Positions 50,663 to 60,617 of a DNA stretch of 64,000 nt are shown in pieces. Each line of letters opens with the position of its first letter. The stretch's first letter is position 1. The notes under the pieces were generated by a model, which saw nothing but the letters and a program-made list of their open reading frames with translations, searched no databases and was not told the DNA's origin. A program made the translations under genes and the position numbers. This DNA is from Candidatus Sumerlaeota bacterium (GTDB lineage: Bacteria > Sumerlaeota > Sumerlaeia > SLMS01 > JAHLLQ01). Where the stretch lies: the NCBI GenBank assembly GCA_030156535.1, contig JASGMJ010000008.1, positions 85,943-149,942 on the forward strand, written 5' to 3'.

Positions 50663-53488
50663 GTGAGCGTTCCGCGTCTGCGCCCCGGCACCACCGGTGC
50701 CACCATCGCCCTCATCGTTCTCGCGGCCGTCGCCGCGTGGCTGCTCTATCCGCATCCGCGCCGCGAGGCCGCCGCCCAGGGTGTCACGGAAATCGTTCTC
50801 TGGACGCCTCCCGGGCCCTTGCAGGACGCCTCCCGTCTGGTCGCCACCGAGTTTGAACGCCGCAACCCGGCCTATCGTGTCGTCATCAGCAGCGCCACGT
50901 CGCGCGACGCAACGGGCGACCCCTCGCGCTTCCTCCTCTCCATGGCGGGCGACATGCCGCCCGACGTGATCCTGTTCGACCGCTTTGCGATTGTGGAATG
51001 GGCGAGCCGCGGCGCGTTCACCGATCTGCAGCCGTTCGTCGAGGCCCAGCAAGCGGACGATCCGATGGCCGTGCGGCGCGAGAATTTCTTCGCGCCGACG
51101 TGGGACGAGGCCGTCTACCGCGGCGGGCTGTACGCCATTCCGCGCGATGCGGACACACGCGCGATGTATTACGACCGCAACGCGCTCGTGCGCGCGGGGT
51201 TCGTGTATGAGGCCGGCGACCCGGACGTCGAGGCGGGACGCGCGCGGCCCGGGGAGGCCCGTCCCCCGAAAACGTGGGAGGAGCTTTGCACCAAGCGGCT
51301 GCACGCCGTGGGTACGGCCGAGGCGGACGGCACGGTGCACCTCGGGGACTTCCTGCGCCGCACGGCCGTGAACGAAGACGTGGCGGAGGGTGCGCGGCCG
51401 GATGCCCTGGCGGCCGGCGTGCGTCCTGGCGACGTGGCCGTGCTGCTGAAGGACGGCGCGCTCTTCCGCGCACGCATCGCCGAGGTCATCGATGCACAGA
51501 CGCTGCGGCTCGACCTGGACGCCGAACAACCTCCGTCCCTCGACTCCGTCCCTGATTCCTTCGCGAGTGATGCCGAGATCAAGGTCTTCGACGCCGACGG
51601 CTATGTGATCCGCATGACGCGGTTCGACGCGGAGACGGGACGGCTGGAAGCCGCCGGCTTCATTCCGCTCTATGGGAGTTCATGGTTCTACCTGTTTGGC
51701 TGGCAGAATGGCGGCGAGTTCATGAGCGCCGACGGAACGAAGTGTACGATCGCGGACCCGCGCATCGTTGGGGCGTTGCAATGGTTGCAGGACGTGTACG
51801 ACGCGATGGGGGGCAGCTTTGAAGTGACGTCGGTGCAGACGGCGCAGCGCGCAAGTGCCAACCAGGCGAGCGGCGTCACCGATCCGTTTCTGACGGGGCG
51901 CGTGGCGATGCGCATCGACGCGGATTCGTTTCTGCGCGACATCATGAACGTCAAGCCGGGGCTGGACTTCGGCGTCGCCCCGGCGCCGTTGCCGCGCGCT
52001 CAACTCGACGCGGGGGTCGAGCCGTTTGGCTGGGGGGGCGGCTGGGCGTACGCGATGCCCTCGACGGCGCGCGAGAAGGAAGGCGCGTGGGAGCTGATTC
52101 GCTGGATGGCGTCCGTCGAGGGGAACCAGGTGCTCGCTGAGTACGAGGCCTCGCTCGCCCGCGCGCAGGGCAGGCGCTACCTGCCGCGTCTGCATGCGGA
52201 CAAGCGCGTGCTCTCCTGGCTGGAACAGCGTTTTCTCGACAACAATCCGAACGTGCCCGCGTCGCTCGCGGAGGCGTACAGCACGTTTGCCGAACTCATG
52301 CCCGTCAGCCGCTACCGCCCGGTGACGCCGGTGGGGCAGAAGTTGTGGAGTGAGCACATTCGCGCGGCGAGCAACGGCGTCGATCATTTGCGGACGCCGC
52401 CCGAGGCGCTGGGCAACGCGCAGGCGCAGGTGCAGCGCGCGCTCGACGCCGTGCTGCATCCGCCCGAGGGGCCGCGCGTGAACTGGAAGATCGTGATCGC
52501 GTTGTACGTGCTGGGCGTCGTGGCGTTGTTCGCGGGACTGGCGATGGTGCAGGAACGCAGGCGGCGTCTCCATGGCGGCGGACGGCGCACGTCGTGGTTC
52601 GAGGGCTACGTGTGCGCCTCGCCCTGGTTGCTGGGCTTCATCGTGTTTGGCGCGGGGCCAATTCTCTTCTCCTTCGTCATCAGCTTCTGCCACTACGATG
52701 TTCTGAACGACGCGCGCTTCGTTGGGTTGGACAACTACATAAACCTTCTGGGGACGCACCTCGACCCCGCGAGCGGGCAGCGCGTGGCGAACGATCCGCT
52801 GTTCTGGATCAGCATGAGGAACACGGGGTTCATGATCCTGAGTGTTCCGTTGCAGATTGTCATCGGCCTGGCCATCGCCGTGCTGCTCGACGCGAAGGTG
52901 AAAGGCATGACGGCGTACCGCACGATTTACTACCTGCCCGCCATCGTGCCTGCCGTCGCCGGTTTCATCCTGTGGATGTGGTTGTTTGATCCGGGGCAGG
53001 GATTCATCAACCAGGTGCTGATGGAGATGGGAGTGCGCAATCCGCCGCGTTGGCTGGAAGACCCGGCGTGGTCGAAGCCGTCGCTGATCCTGATGGGACT
53101 GTGGGGCGTGGGCGCGAGCATGATCATTTGGCTCGCTGGGCTGAAGGATATTCCCGAGTCGCTGCACGAGGCTGCGAGCGTCGACGGCGCCGGGCGCATT
53201 CAACGCTTCTTCCGCATCACGATTCCGCTGCTCACTCCATACATTCTGTTCAACCTCATCATGGGGATGATCGCGATCTTCCAGATTTTCGAGGCCGCCT
53301 ACATCATGACCGACGGCGGCCCCTCGGACTCCACGTTGTTCTATGCGTACAAGCTGTTCAACGAGGCCTTCCGTTACCTGAATATGGGAACGGCAAGCGC
53401 GATGGCGTGGATCCTTTTCGCCGTGGTGCTGACGGTGACGATGGTGCAGTTGTGGTCGAGCAAGCGTTGGGTGCATTACGGGAGCTGA
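50663..53488 (+). CDS. Fusion of ABC sugar-binding protein and MalF-type permease
   Basis: 941 residues. A single N-terminal helix (13-28) anchors a family 1-type solute-binding domain (about 40-600): VTEIVLWTPPGPLQDA, PDVILFDRFAIVEWA, YAIPRDADTRAMYYD, WGGGWAYAMPSTAREKEGAW. About 100 residues are inserted within it (205-300, around GVRPGDVAVLLKDGALFRAR), resembling a small beta-barrel. A MalF-type permease follows from about 607, with the cytoplasmic EAA loop EAASVDGAGRIQRFFRITIP at about 835. Binding protein and permease are usually separate polypeptides. GTG start with GGAGG at 50650-50654. Imports an unknown sugar together with the next gene; no ATPase gene is nearby. Confidence 0.92.
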   Translation: MSVPRLRPGTTGATIALIVLAAVAAWLLYPHPRREAAAQGVTEIVLWTPPGPLQDASRLVATEFERRNPAYRVVISSATSRDATGDPSRFLLSMAGDMPPDVILFDRFAIVEWASRGAFTDLQPFVEAQQADDPMAVRRENFFAPTWDEAVYRGGLYAIPRDADTRAMYYDRNALVRAGFVYEAGDPDVEAGRARPGEARPPKTWEELCTKRLHAVGTAEADGTVHLGDFLRRTAVNEDVAEGARPDALAAGVRPGDVAVLLKDGALFRARIAEVIDAQTLRLDLDAEQPPSLDSVPDSFASDAEIKVFDADGYVIRMTRFDAETGRLEAAGFIPLYGSSWFYLFGWQNGGEFMSADGTKCTIADPRIVGALQWLQDVYDAMGGSFEVTSVQTAQRASANQASGVTDPFLTGRVAMRIDADSFLRDIMNVKPGLDFGVAPAPLPRAQLDAGVEPFGWGGGWAYAMPSTAREKEGAWELIRWMASVEGNQVLAEYEASLARAQGRRYLPRLHADKRVLSWLEQRFLDNNPNVPASLAEAYSTFAELMPVSRYRPVTPVGQKLWSEHIRAASNGVDHLRTPPEALGNAQAQVQRALDAVLHPPEGPRVNWKIVIALYVLGVVALFAGLAMVQERRRRLHGGGRRTSWFEGYVCASPWLLGFIVFGAGPILFSFVISFCHYDVLNDARFVGLDNYINLLGTHLDPASGQRVANDPLFWISMRNTGFMILSVPLQIVIGLAIAVLLDAKVKGMTAYRTIYYLPAIVPAVAGFILWMWLFDPGQGFINQVLMEMGVRNPPRWLEDPAWSKPSLILMGLWGVGASMIIWLAGLKDIPESLHEAASVDGAGRIQRFFRITIPLLTPYILFNLIMGMIAIFQIFEAAYIMTDGGPSDSTLFYAYKLFNEAFRYLNMGTASAMAWILFAVVLTVTMVQLWSSKRWVHYGS

Positions 53489-53492
53489 AGGA

Positions 53493-55187
53493 ATGGCGGC
53501 ACCGCGTCTGAATCCGATCGAACGCCTGGGCACCCACGCGGTGCTGGTGGCCGGAGCCGCGCTCTTCATTGCGCCGCTGCTGTGGATGATTGCGACGAGC
53601 ATCAAGGTGCCGCGCGAAATGGCCACGCAGGACGTCGATCTGTTGCCGCGCGCGCCGCTTCCGTCGCCGCATTCGCCCTACATTGACACGCGTGCTTTCG
53701 ACGAGCCCGAACGGCCGGATGGCATTGACGAGGCAACATGGGAAGAGGCGCTGCCGCGCATCGATGCCCTGATCGAATCGCGCCTCAATGCGTGGAGTCC
53801 CGAAACGCCGGGCCCGGCCGAGGACGTTCCGCCCCTCGTTGACCGGCACGGCATCGTGTTCCGCACGGAGATGCGCGAGGGTCTGCTGCACCTGTTGCGC
53901 GTGCGTCTCGGCGACGCCGCCCGCGCCGCGGGCGCCGACGCCATCATTGCCAATGCGGAGCAACTGCTCGATGAGGACGCGCTGCGGCGTGTGTTCGAGG
54001 AGTGCTACCGGCGCTTTTCCGTCGGCGAGGTTCGCGTGCGGACGACGGACTTGCTGACGTATTCGCTCGGCGCGGCGGACGAGTGGGAAGTCGTCTCCGG
54101 CACGTCGGCCAGTCTGGCGGCGCGCAACGACGGTGCGGTTAGTGCACGCGAGGTGCGTTATGAATTCAAGGGGAGCGCGGAGGCGCACGTGCTCCAGCGT
54201 GCGGCGGCGCGTCCCGAGTTCGAGCCCGCAAAGGTTGACCGTGTTTTCGTGAACTACCGGGGCGACGCGTCGTGGGCGCGGGTGCGCTTCGAGGTCGTGC
54301 GTGATGGCCGCCTGTGGCGGGCGGAAACGGACGTGCCGCTTTACGAGCGCGACTGGATCGAGCAGGAGTTGCGCTGGCCGGAAGCCAATGCCGATCCGAT
54401 GGAGCGCCGCCTGTACCTGACGCTGCGAGACGTGGGGGCGGCGCCGGTGGACGCTCCGTTTGCGGTGCGCCTCGTGCTGCGCGAAACGACGCCGATGCGC
54501 GCATGGGCGGACAAGACGGCGCGCGCGTACCGCCAGGCGTTCCGCGAGGTTCCCTTCGCGCGGTACATGATGACCAGTTTCTCGCTTTCGATCCTCAACA
54601 TCCTGCTGGCGATTTTCTCGTGCACGCTGACGGGGTACGCGTTCGCGCGGCTGCAATGGCCGGGGCGCGATCTGTGTTTCGTGCTGCTGCTGGCGACGAT
54701 GATGCTGCCGCCGCAGGTCACGATGGTGCCGCACTTCATCATCGTCAAAAGCCTTGGCTGGTACAACACGCTGCTGCCGCTGTGGATTCCCGCAGCGTTC
54801 GGGATTCCGTTCTTCGTGTTTCTGGTGCGCCAGTTTTTCAAGAACATCCCGGCGGACCTTGAGGACGCGGCGCGGATCGACGGCTGTGGGTTCCTGCGGA
54901 TTTACTGGCACGTGATGCTGCCGCTGGTGCGGCCGGTGGTGGCGACGATCGCGATCTTCACGTTCATGGGGACGTGGAACAACTTCATGGGGCCGCTGAT
55001 TTATCTGAGCGACGAGCGGCTGTTTCCGCTGGCACTGGGGTTGTTCAAGTTCAACTTGCAGAGCGGCGGCGACGTCACGCTGATGATGGCGGGTTCGTTC
55101 GTGATGACGCTCCCGATTCTCGTGCTCTTCGCGTTCCTCCAGCGGTACTTCATCCAGGGCATTACTCTCACCGGCACGAAGGGCTGA
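53493..55187 (+). CDS. MalG-type ABC permease with about 300-residue extracytoplasmic insert
   Basis: 564 residues, twice the usual length. After a first helix (LVAGAALFIAPLLWMIATSI, 16-36) an insert runs from about 45 to 345, rich in Arg, Glu and Asp and with no recognised domain; it should lie outside the cytoplasm. The remaining five helices and the EAA loop EDAARIDGCGFLRIYWHVML (about 456) are a typical MalG/CUT1 second permease. It begins four bases after the fused binding protein/permease and ends six bases before the GH3 gene. The insert may replace or assist substrate capture by the upstream fused binding domain. Confidence 0.9.
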   Translation: MAAPRLNPIERLGTHAVLVAGAALFIAPLLWMIATSIKVPREMATQDVDLLPRAPLPSPHSPYIDTRAFDEPERPDGIDEATWEEALPRIDALIESRLNAWSPETPGPAEDVPPLVDRHGIVFRTEMREGLLHLLRVRLGDAARAAGADAIIANAEQLLDEDALRRVFEECYRRFSVGEVRVRTTDLLTYSLGAADEWEVVSGTSASLAARNDGAVSAREVRYEFKGSAEAHVLQRAAARPEFEPAKVDRVFVNYRGDASWARVRFEVVRDGRLWRAETDVPLYERDWIEQELRWPEANADPMERRLYLTLRDVGAAPVDAPFAVRLVLRETTPMRAWADKTARAYRQAFREVPFARYMMTSFSLSILNILLAIFSCTLTGYAFARLQWPGRDLCFVLLLATMMLPPQVTMVPHFIIVKSLGWYNTLLPLWIPAAFGIPFFVFLVRQFFKNIPADLEDAARIDGCGFLRIYWHVMLPLVRPVVATIAIFTFMGTWNNFMGPLIYLSDERLFPLALGLFKFNLQSGGDVTLMMAGSFVMTLPILVLFAFLQRYFIQGITLTGTKG

Positions 55188-55193
55188 TCCGCG

Positions 55194-57785
55194 ATGGCGT
55201 TTCCGTTTCAAGATCCCGGCCTCCCGATCGAGGAGCGCCTCGACGATCTTCTGGCGCGTCTGACGCTGGACGAAAAGATCGCGCGCCTGATGCACGAATC
55301 GCCCGCCATCGAGCGGCTCGGCATTCCCGCGTTCAATTGGTGGAACGAGTGCCTGCACGGCGTGGCGCGCGCGGGAAAAGCCACGGTCTTTCCGCAGGCC
55401 ATCGGGCTGGCCGCCGCGTTCAACCGCACACTGATGCACGAGGTGGCCTCCGTGATCGCGGACGAGGGACGCGCGAAGCACCACGACGCCGTGCGCCGGG
55501 GCGAGCGCGGCATGTACCAGGGGCTGACGTTCTGGACGCCGAACATCAACATCTTCCGCGACCCGCGATGGGGGCGCGGCCAGGAAACCTACGGCGAGGA
55601 CCCGTGCCTGACGGCCGAGCTCGGCGTGGCGTTCATCCGCGGCCTGCAGGGCGGCGACACGCACTACCTGAAGGCCGCCGCATGCGCAAAGCACTATGCC
55701 GTCCACAGCGGCCCCGAGGTGGGGCGCCACTCCTTCGATGCGCGCGTGGACGAACGCGATTTGCACGAGACGTACCTGCCTGCCTTCCGCGCCGCTGTCG
55801 TGGACGCAGGCGTTGCCGGGGTGATGGGCGCGTACAATCGCACGAACGGCGACCCGTGCTGCGCGCACGCGCATCTGAATCAAACGATCCTGCGCGCGCA
55901 GTGGGGCTTCGAGGGGTACTACGTTTCCGACGTCGGCGCGATTCAGGACATCTGGAAGAATCACTGCTGGGTGGAGAGCGTTGAGGAAGCATGTGCCGCC
56001 GCCGTGAAAGCCACATGCGACCTGAATGGCGGGTGGGAGTACGGCGCGCTGAAGAAGGCCGTGGAACAGGGCCTCGTGGACGAGGCGGCCATCGACGCCT
56101 CCGTGCGGCGGCTGTTTCGCATCCTGCTGCGGCTTGGGCTTTTTGATCCGGAGGAGAGCGTTCCCTTCGCGGGCGTGCCGATCGAAGTGAACGACTGCGA
56201 AGCGCACCGCGCGCTGGCCCGCGAGGCCGCGCGCCAGTCACTCGTCCTCCTGACCAACGACGGGACGCTTCCGCTCGACCGCGCCGCGCTGCGCCGCATT
56301 GCCGTGATCGGGCCGGTGGCGGACTCGCTGCGCGTGCTGCTCGGCAACTACCACGGCACGCCCTCGCGCCACGTCACGATCCTCGACGGCATTCGCGCGG
56401 CGGTGGAGGAAGGGACGGAGGTGCTCCACGATCCGGGGTGCCATCTGGCCGCGGGGACGGGCGATCCGGTGCCCGTGCCGCCGTATGTGCTGCGCACGGA
56501 GAGCGGGGAGGGCGCGGCGCCCGGGCTGGCGGCGGAGTATTTCGACGGCCACGGCCTGGCCGGCGAGCCCGTGCTGCGGCGCACGGACATGGGCATCGCC
56601 TTCAACTGGGGGGACCAACAGCCCGACGCGCGCTCGTTTGCCTCGCCGCGCTTTTCCGCCCGCTGGAGCGGCGTGCTCGCGATTCCCCGCGCGGGTGTCT
56701 ATCGGCTCGGCGTGACGGCCGACGCGCACATCCGCCTCTTCCTCGACGGCGAGCTCGTGGCAGCCAAATCCCCCATCCACGGCGCCGAAACAAAATCCGT
56801 GGCGCGGGAATTCAAGGCGGGCGACTCCATCCCCGTTACGGTTGTCTACGACGGCAACACGAACGCCGCGTCGGCGCGCTTCGTCTGGCTGCCGCCCGAG
56901 GAGGAAGAGGAACGCCCCTTCGCCTCGGCGCTGGCCGCCGCCGCACAGGCCGACGTCGTGATCGCGTGCCTGGGCCTGACGGCCGACCTCGAAGGCGAGG
57001 AGGGGGACTCAGGCGGCATTCCCGGCTTCAAGGGGGGCGACCGTTTGACACTCGACCTCCCGGGCAGGCAAGGCGAGCTGCTTGACGCACTGTGCGCCAC
57101 GGGGCGCCCGGTTGTCGCTGTCACGACGAGCGGCAGTGCGCTGGCGCTCGGGCGTGCTGCCGACCAGTGCGCCGCTCTCCTTCACGCCTGGTACCCGGGC
57201 GAGGAGGGGGGCGCGGCCATCGCCGAAGCGCTGTTCGGCGACGCCAACCCGGGCGGACGGCTCCCCGTCACGTTCTATCGCAGCGCCGACGACCTTCCGC
57301 CGTTCGAGGACTACGCGATGGAGGGGCGCACGTACCGCTTCTTCCGGGGCGAGCCGCTGTTCCCCTTCGGGCACGGGTTGTCCTACACGCGGTTCGTTTA
57401 CTCGGACCTGCGGATCGGGGCCGAAGCGGAGATCGGCGCCGACGTCCCCGTGGCCGTCACCGTTGCGAATGCGGGTGGGCGGGCGGGCGACGAAGTCGTC
57501 CAGCTTTACGTGGAGCACGTGGAGGCGGGGGTGCGGGTGCCGATTCGCTCGCTGGTGGGGTTCGAGCGCGTGCGGCTGGAAGCGGGAGAGGCGCGTGCCG
57601 TGCGGTTCGTGCTTTCGGCGCGGGCGCTTTCGGTGGTGCATCCGGATGGGCGGCGAGTGGTGGAGCCCGGGCGGGTGCGGGTGTTTGCGGGGGGGGGCCA
57701 ACCCACGGCTCCGGGGCTGGAGAGGGGGGCGGTAGTGGCGGCGGAGGTGCTGTTGACGGGTAAACCGCTTGATCTGGCGCTATGA
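55194..57785 (+). CDS. GH3 beta-glycosidase with PA14 and fibronectin III-like domains
   Basis: 863 residues, no signal peptide, so intracellular. The GH3 N-terminal barrel has AFNWWNECLHGVARAGKATV, FWTPNINIFRDPRWGRGQET and AACAKHYAVHSGPE; the nucleophile is Asp246 in FEGYYVSDVGAIQDIW. A PA14-like insert lies at about 440-570 (GLAAEYFDGHGLAGEPVLRR, GVYRLGVTADAHIRLFLDGE). The second GH3 domain ends FPFGHGLSYTRFVYS and a C-terminal fibronectin III-like domain follows. The pattern resembles beta-xylosidase/beta-glucosidase enzymes (NWWNE). It is the last gene of the import operon and probably hydrolyses the imported oligosaccharide. Confidence 0.93.
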   Translation: MAFPFQDPGLPIEERLDDLLARLTLDEKIARLMHESPAIERLGIPAFNWWNECLHGVARAGKATVFPQAIGLAAAFNRTLMHEVASVIADEGRAKHHDAVRRGERGMYQGLTFWTPNINIFRDPRWGRGQETYGEDPCLTAELGVAFIRGLQGGDTHYLKAAACAKHYAVHSGPEVGRHSFDARVDERDLHETYLPAFRAAVVDAGVAGVMGAYNRTNGDPCCAHAHLNQTILRAQWGFEGYYVSDVGAIQDIWKNHCWVESVEEACAAAVKATCDLNGGWEYGALKKAVEQGLVDEAAIDASVRRLFRILLRLGLFDPEESVPFAGVPIEVNDCEAHRALAREAARQSLVLLTNDGTLPLDRAALRRIAVIGPVADSLRVLLGNYHGTPSRHVTILDGIRAAVEEGTEVLHDPGCHLAAGTGDPVPVPPYVLRTESGEGAAPGLAAEYFDGHGLAGEPVLRRTDMGIAFNWGDQQPDARSFASPRFSARWSGVLAIPRAGVYRLGVTADAHIRLFLDGELVAAKSPIHGAETKSVAREFKAGDSIPVTVVYDGNTNAASARFVWLPPEEEEERPFASALAAAAQADVVIACLGLTADLEGEEGDSGGIPGFKGGDRLTLDLPGRQGELLDALCATGRPVVAVTTSGSALALGRAADQCAALLHAWYPGEEGGAAIAEALFGDANPGGRLPVTFYRSADDLPPFEDYAMEGRTYRFFRGEPLFPFGHGLSYTRFVYSDLRIGAEAEIGADVPVAVTVANAGGRAGDEVVQLYVEHVEAGVRVPIRSLVGFERVRLEAGEARAVRFVLSARALSVVHPDGRRVVEPGRVRVFAGGGQPTAPGLERGAVVAAEVLLTGKPLDLAL

Positions 57786-58071
57786 GTGCGGTAATGCTCT
57801 CCCCGGAGGAGAATAAAGAGATAAAGCGATTTCGGACATCCGAATAACAAAAGGTATGCTGTTTGATCCACGATCCGGGGTAACATAACTCAATTGTACT
57901 CAAAAGTCCCTGAATTCCAAAGGACTTAGGCGGAGGTTTTCTCCGATTTTGTCAGAAGTCGGCTCCTCTTGGCTTGTCCGGGGGGAGGAAATATTCCTCT
58001 GGCACCACCTCGTCCGGCGCGGCTAATCACCGCGCGCCATCTTGTTAGGAAATTTCTGCGGAGATAGCCAC
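57786..58071. promoter_or_regulatory. Leader region with hairpins, upstream of nagB-like gene
   Basis: A 286-base gap, less G+C-rich than its neighbours. AAGTCC/GGACTT around a 12-base loop (about 57904-57927) and CGGAG-GTTTT-CTCCG followed by ATTTTG (57931-57950) form two stems, the second terminator-like. GGAG lies nine bases before the ATG at 58072. No confident promoter hexamers were found. Confidence 0.45.
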
Positions 58072-60591
58072 ATGAGTCCTAAAGCAAACCAGAGTTCGGA
58101 ACCTGAGAAGACGCCAGCCGCTGCACCGAAGGCAGACGCTGCGCCGAAGACATCCCCTGCATCGCCAGCCGCTGCACCGCCAGCTGCGGCACCGAAGGCT
58201 GCGGCGGCAGCGTCCAAGCCTCGCGCTGCCTCTCCGGGCGGCACCGATGTCCGTCTGTCTTCCAAGGTGGAACAGCGCTATCACGAGCGTTCCGGCCGTC
58301 AGCTCATGTATGCTCCGACCGAGAAAATCCCGATCATCGAAGTTTCGAATTTCCCGGCCCTTGGGCGCCTGACGGCACTGCGCTTTCTGGAGTGGGTGCA
58401 GCAGAACCCCAACGGCGTTGTCAGCCTGCCCACCGGCAAGACGCCGGAGTACTTCATTAAGTGGACGCAGCACTTCCTCGACACCTGGAACGACGCGGGG
58501 ACGCAGGCGGAACTGACCGAGGCCGGCCTTGACGTTTCCACCAAGCCGAACCTGAGCAATCTGCGGTTTGTGCAGATCGACGAATTCTACCCGATCGACC
58601 CCAATCAGCAGAACAGCTTCTTCTACTATGTGAACAAGCACTACATCCGCGGGTTCGGCCTCGATCCGAAGAACGCGCTGCTCATCAATCCGGCGGAGAT
58701 CGGCATTCCGGAAGGCATGACGCTGGACACCGTTTTCCCCGGCGGCAAGGTTGACCTCGGTCTGCGCCATCGCGTTCCCACGACGGCGCTCGAACGCATC
58801 CAGTACGAAGTGATTCTGGCCGTCGATCAGTTCTGCTCGGAGTACGAGGCGCGCATCCGCGAGTGGGGCGGCATCGGCTTCTTCCTGGGCGGCATTGGCC
58901 CGGACGGACACATCGGCTTCAACGCGCGCGGCTCCGATCTTGAGAGCCCGACGCGCCTGACACTGACCAATTACGAAACGGAAGCGGCCGCGGCCGGCGA
59001 TCTCGGCGGAATCGAAGTCTCGCGCAACCGCCCCGTGATTACCATCGGCCTGGGGACGATCACGTTCAAGCGCGACGCCGTTGTCCTGGTCTTCGCTGCG
59101 GGCGAGGCCAAGGGCGGCGTCGTTGCCGACGCGATCCAGAACACCAAGAACGTGCGCTATCCGGCGTCCGCGCTCCAGGGACTGCCCAACGCGCGCTTCT
59201 ACCTGACGCACGGCGCCACCGTGCGCCTGACCGAACGCATCATCGAGGACATCGAAAAGGCGCCGGAACTCTCGCCCGCCGAACTCGACAAGCGCGTCAT
59301 CAACCTTTGCCTGAAGCTGAACAAGCGCCTCGACGATCTGCGCGAGGAAGACGCCAAGGAGTGCCGCATCGTCACCGCCGCCCTGAAGAAGAGCGGCCTG
59401 AAGCTGAAGGATGTCGCCGCCACCACCAAGGCGGGCCTGCTGCGCAAGATCGAGTCAGGCCTCGACAACCCCAAGAACCAGACGCTGCTGCACACCGGGC
59501 CGCACCACGACGACATCATGCTCGGCTACATGAACTACATTCTCCACACGGTGCGCCGCCCCTCCAACAAGAACTACTTCACCGTCCTCACCTCCGGCTT
59601 CACCGCCGTCACGAGCTCCTTCCTCGCCACCATCCTGGAAGACCTCAAGATGCTGACGGACCGCCGCGAGTACCTGGAAGAGCGCAACAAGGGCGCCCTG
59701 CGCATCGACACCGAGAACACCGCCGCACGCGCCGAGGAAGTCTACGGCTTCCTCGACGGCATCGCCGCCCGCAACGAAATGGAAATGAAGCGCTGGCAGT
59801 GCCGCCGCATGTTGCACAGCCTCATGGTCGTCTATGAGGACGAGGACATCGAGAACATCCGCGACCGGATCGACGAGCTGCTCAACTACCTGCGCACCGT
59901 CTACCCCGGCAAGAAGGACATCAAGATCGTCCAGACGCTCAAGGGGATGCAGCGCGAGTTCGAGGAAGAACTGATCTGGGGCTACATCGGCACGCGCCCC
60001 GAGGATGTCTTCCACGGCCGCCTCGGCTTCTACACCGGCGATATCTTCACCCGCCAGCCCTCGCAGGACCGCGATGTGAAGCCGGTGCTCAAGATGCTGA
60101 CGGACATCAAGCCCGACATCGTGACGCTCGCCTTCGACCCCGAGGGCACAGGCCCCGACACGCACTACAAGGTGATGCAGGTGCTGCACGAGGCACTGAT
60201 TCAGTACGCCGCGAAGACGAAGAAGAAGCCCGAGGTGTGGGGCTACCGCAACGTCTGGCATCGCTTCCACCCGGCCGACGCGAACGCACTCGTGCCGATG
60301 TCGCTCAACTCGATGGCGATCATGGAGCACTCGTTCCTGAACTGCTTCGGCTCGCAGAAGCACGCTTCCTTCCCGAGCTTCGAGTACGACGGCCCATTCT
60401 GCCACCAGGCACAGCTTGTGTTCGTGGATCAGTACCGGATGCTGCGCACCTGCCTGGGCCGCGAGTTCTTCGAGCACAGCGAGAACCCGCGCCTGCGCGC
60501 TGCACGCGGCTTTGTGTACCTGCGCAAGATGGCACTGGACGAGTTCTCGGGCAACGCCCGCGCGCTCGCCGAGATCACCGAAGCCGTCTGA
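58072..60591 (+). CDS. NagB-like sugar isomerase domain fused to PIG-L/LmbE-like deacetylase domain
   Basis: 839 residues. Residues 1-60 are low-complexity Ala, Pro and Lys. Residues 90-420 match glucosamine-6-phosphate deaminase: FVQIDEFYPID (165-175) and GGIGPDGHIGFNARGSD (273-289) keep the equivalents of the E. coli NagB Asp72, Asp141 and His143, but the segment usually reading FNEPGS is FNARGS, so the Glu148 position is lost. Residues from about 455 resemble PIG-L/LmbE deacetylases: TGPHHDDIMLGYMNYI keeps the His and two Asp of the HPDD motif, and a later GPDTHYKVMQVLHEAL supplies His residues. Long homologues with this two-domain layout are known in Bacteroidetes. It may act on amino sugars from peptidoglycan or host glycans; whether the deaminase is active is uncertain. 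Confidence 0.85.
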   Translation: MSPKANQSSEPEKTPAAAPKADAAPKTSPASPAAAPPAAAPKAAAAASKPRAASPGGTDVRLSSKVEQRYHERSGRQLMYAPTEKIPIIEVSNFPALGRLTALRFLEWVQQNPNGVVSLPTGKTPEYFIKWTQHFLDTWNDAGTQAELTEAGLDVSTKPNLSNLRFVQIDEFYPIDPNQQNSFFYYVNKHYIRGFGLDPKNALLINPAEIGIPEGMTLDTVFPGGKVDLGLRHRVPTTALERIQYEVILAVDQFCSEYEARIREWGGIGFFLGGIGPDGHIGFNARGSDLESPTRLTLTNYETEAAAAGDLGGIEVSRNRPVITIGLGTITFKRDAVVLVFAAGEAKGGVVADAIQNTKNVRYPASALQGLPNARFYLTHGATVRLTERIIEDIEKAPELSPAELDKRVINLCLKLNKRLDDLREEDAKECRIVTAALKKSGLKLKDVAATTKAGLLRKIESGLDNPKNQTLLHTGPHHDDIMLGYMNYILHTVRRPSNKNYFTVLTSGFTAVTSSFLATILEDLKMLTDRREYLEERNKGALRIDTENTAARAEEVYGFLDGIAARNEMEMKRWQCRRMLHSLMVVYEDEDIENIRDRIDELLNYLRTVYPGKKDIKIVQTLKGMQREFEEELIWGYIGTRPEDVFHGRLGFYTGDIFTRQPSQDRDVKPVLKMLTDIKPDIVTLAFDPEGTGPDTHYKVMQVLHEALIQYAAKTKKKPEVWGYRNVWHRFHPADANALVPMSLNSMAIMEHSFLNCFGSQKHASFPSFEYDGPFCHQAQLVFVDQYRMLRTCLGREFFEHSENPRLRAARGFVYLRKMALDEFSGNARALAEITEAV

Positions 60592-60617
60592 CAGCCGCCA
60601 CCAACCTGAAGACCCCG

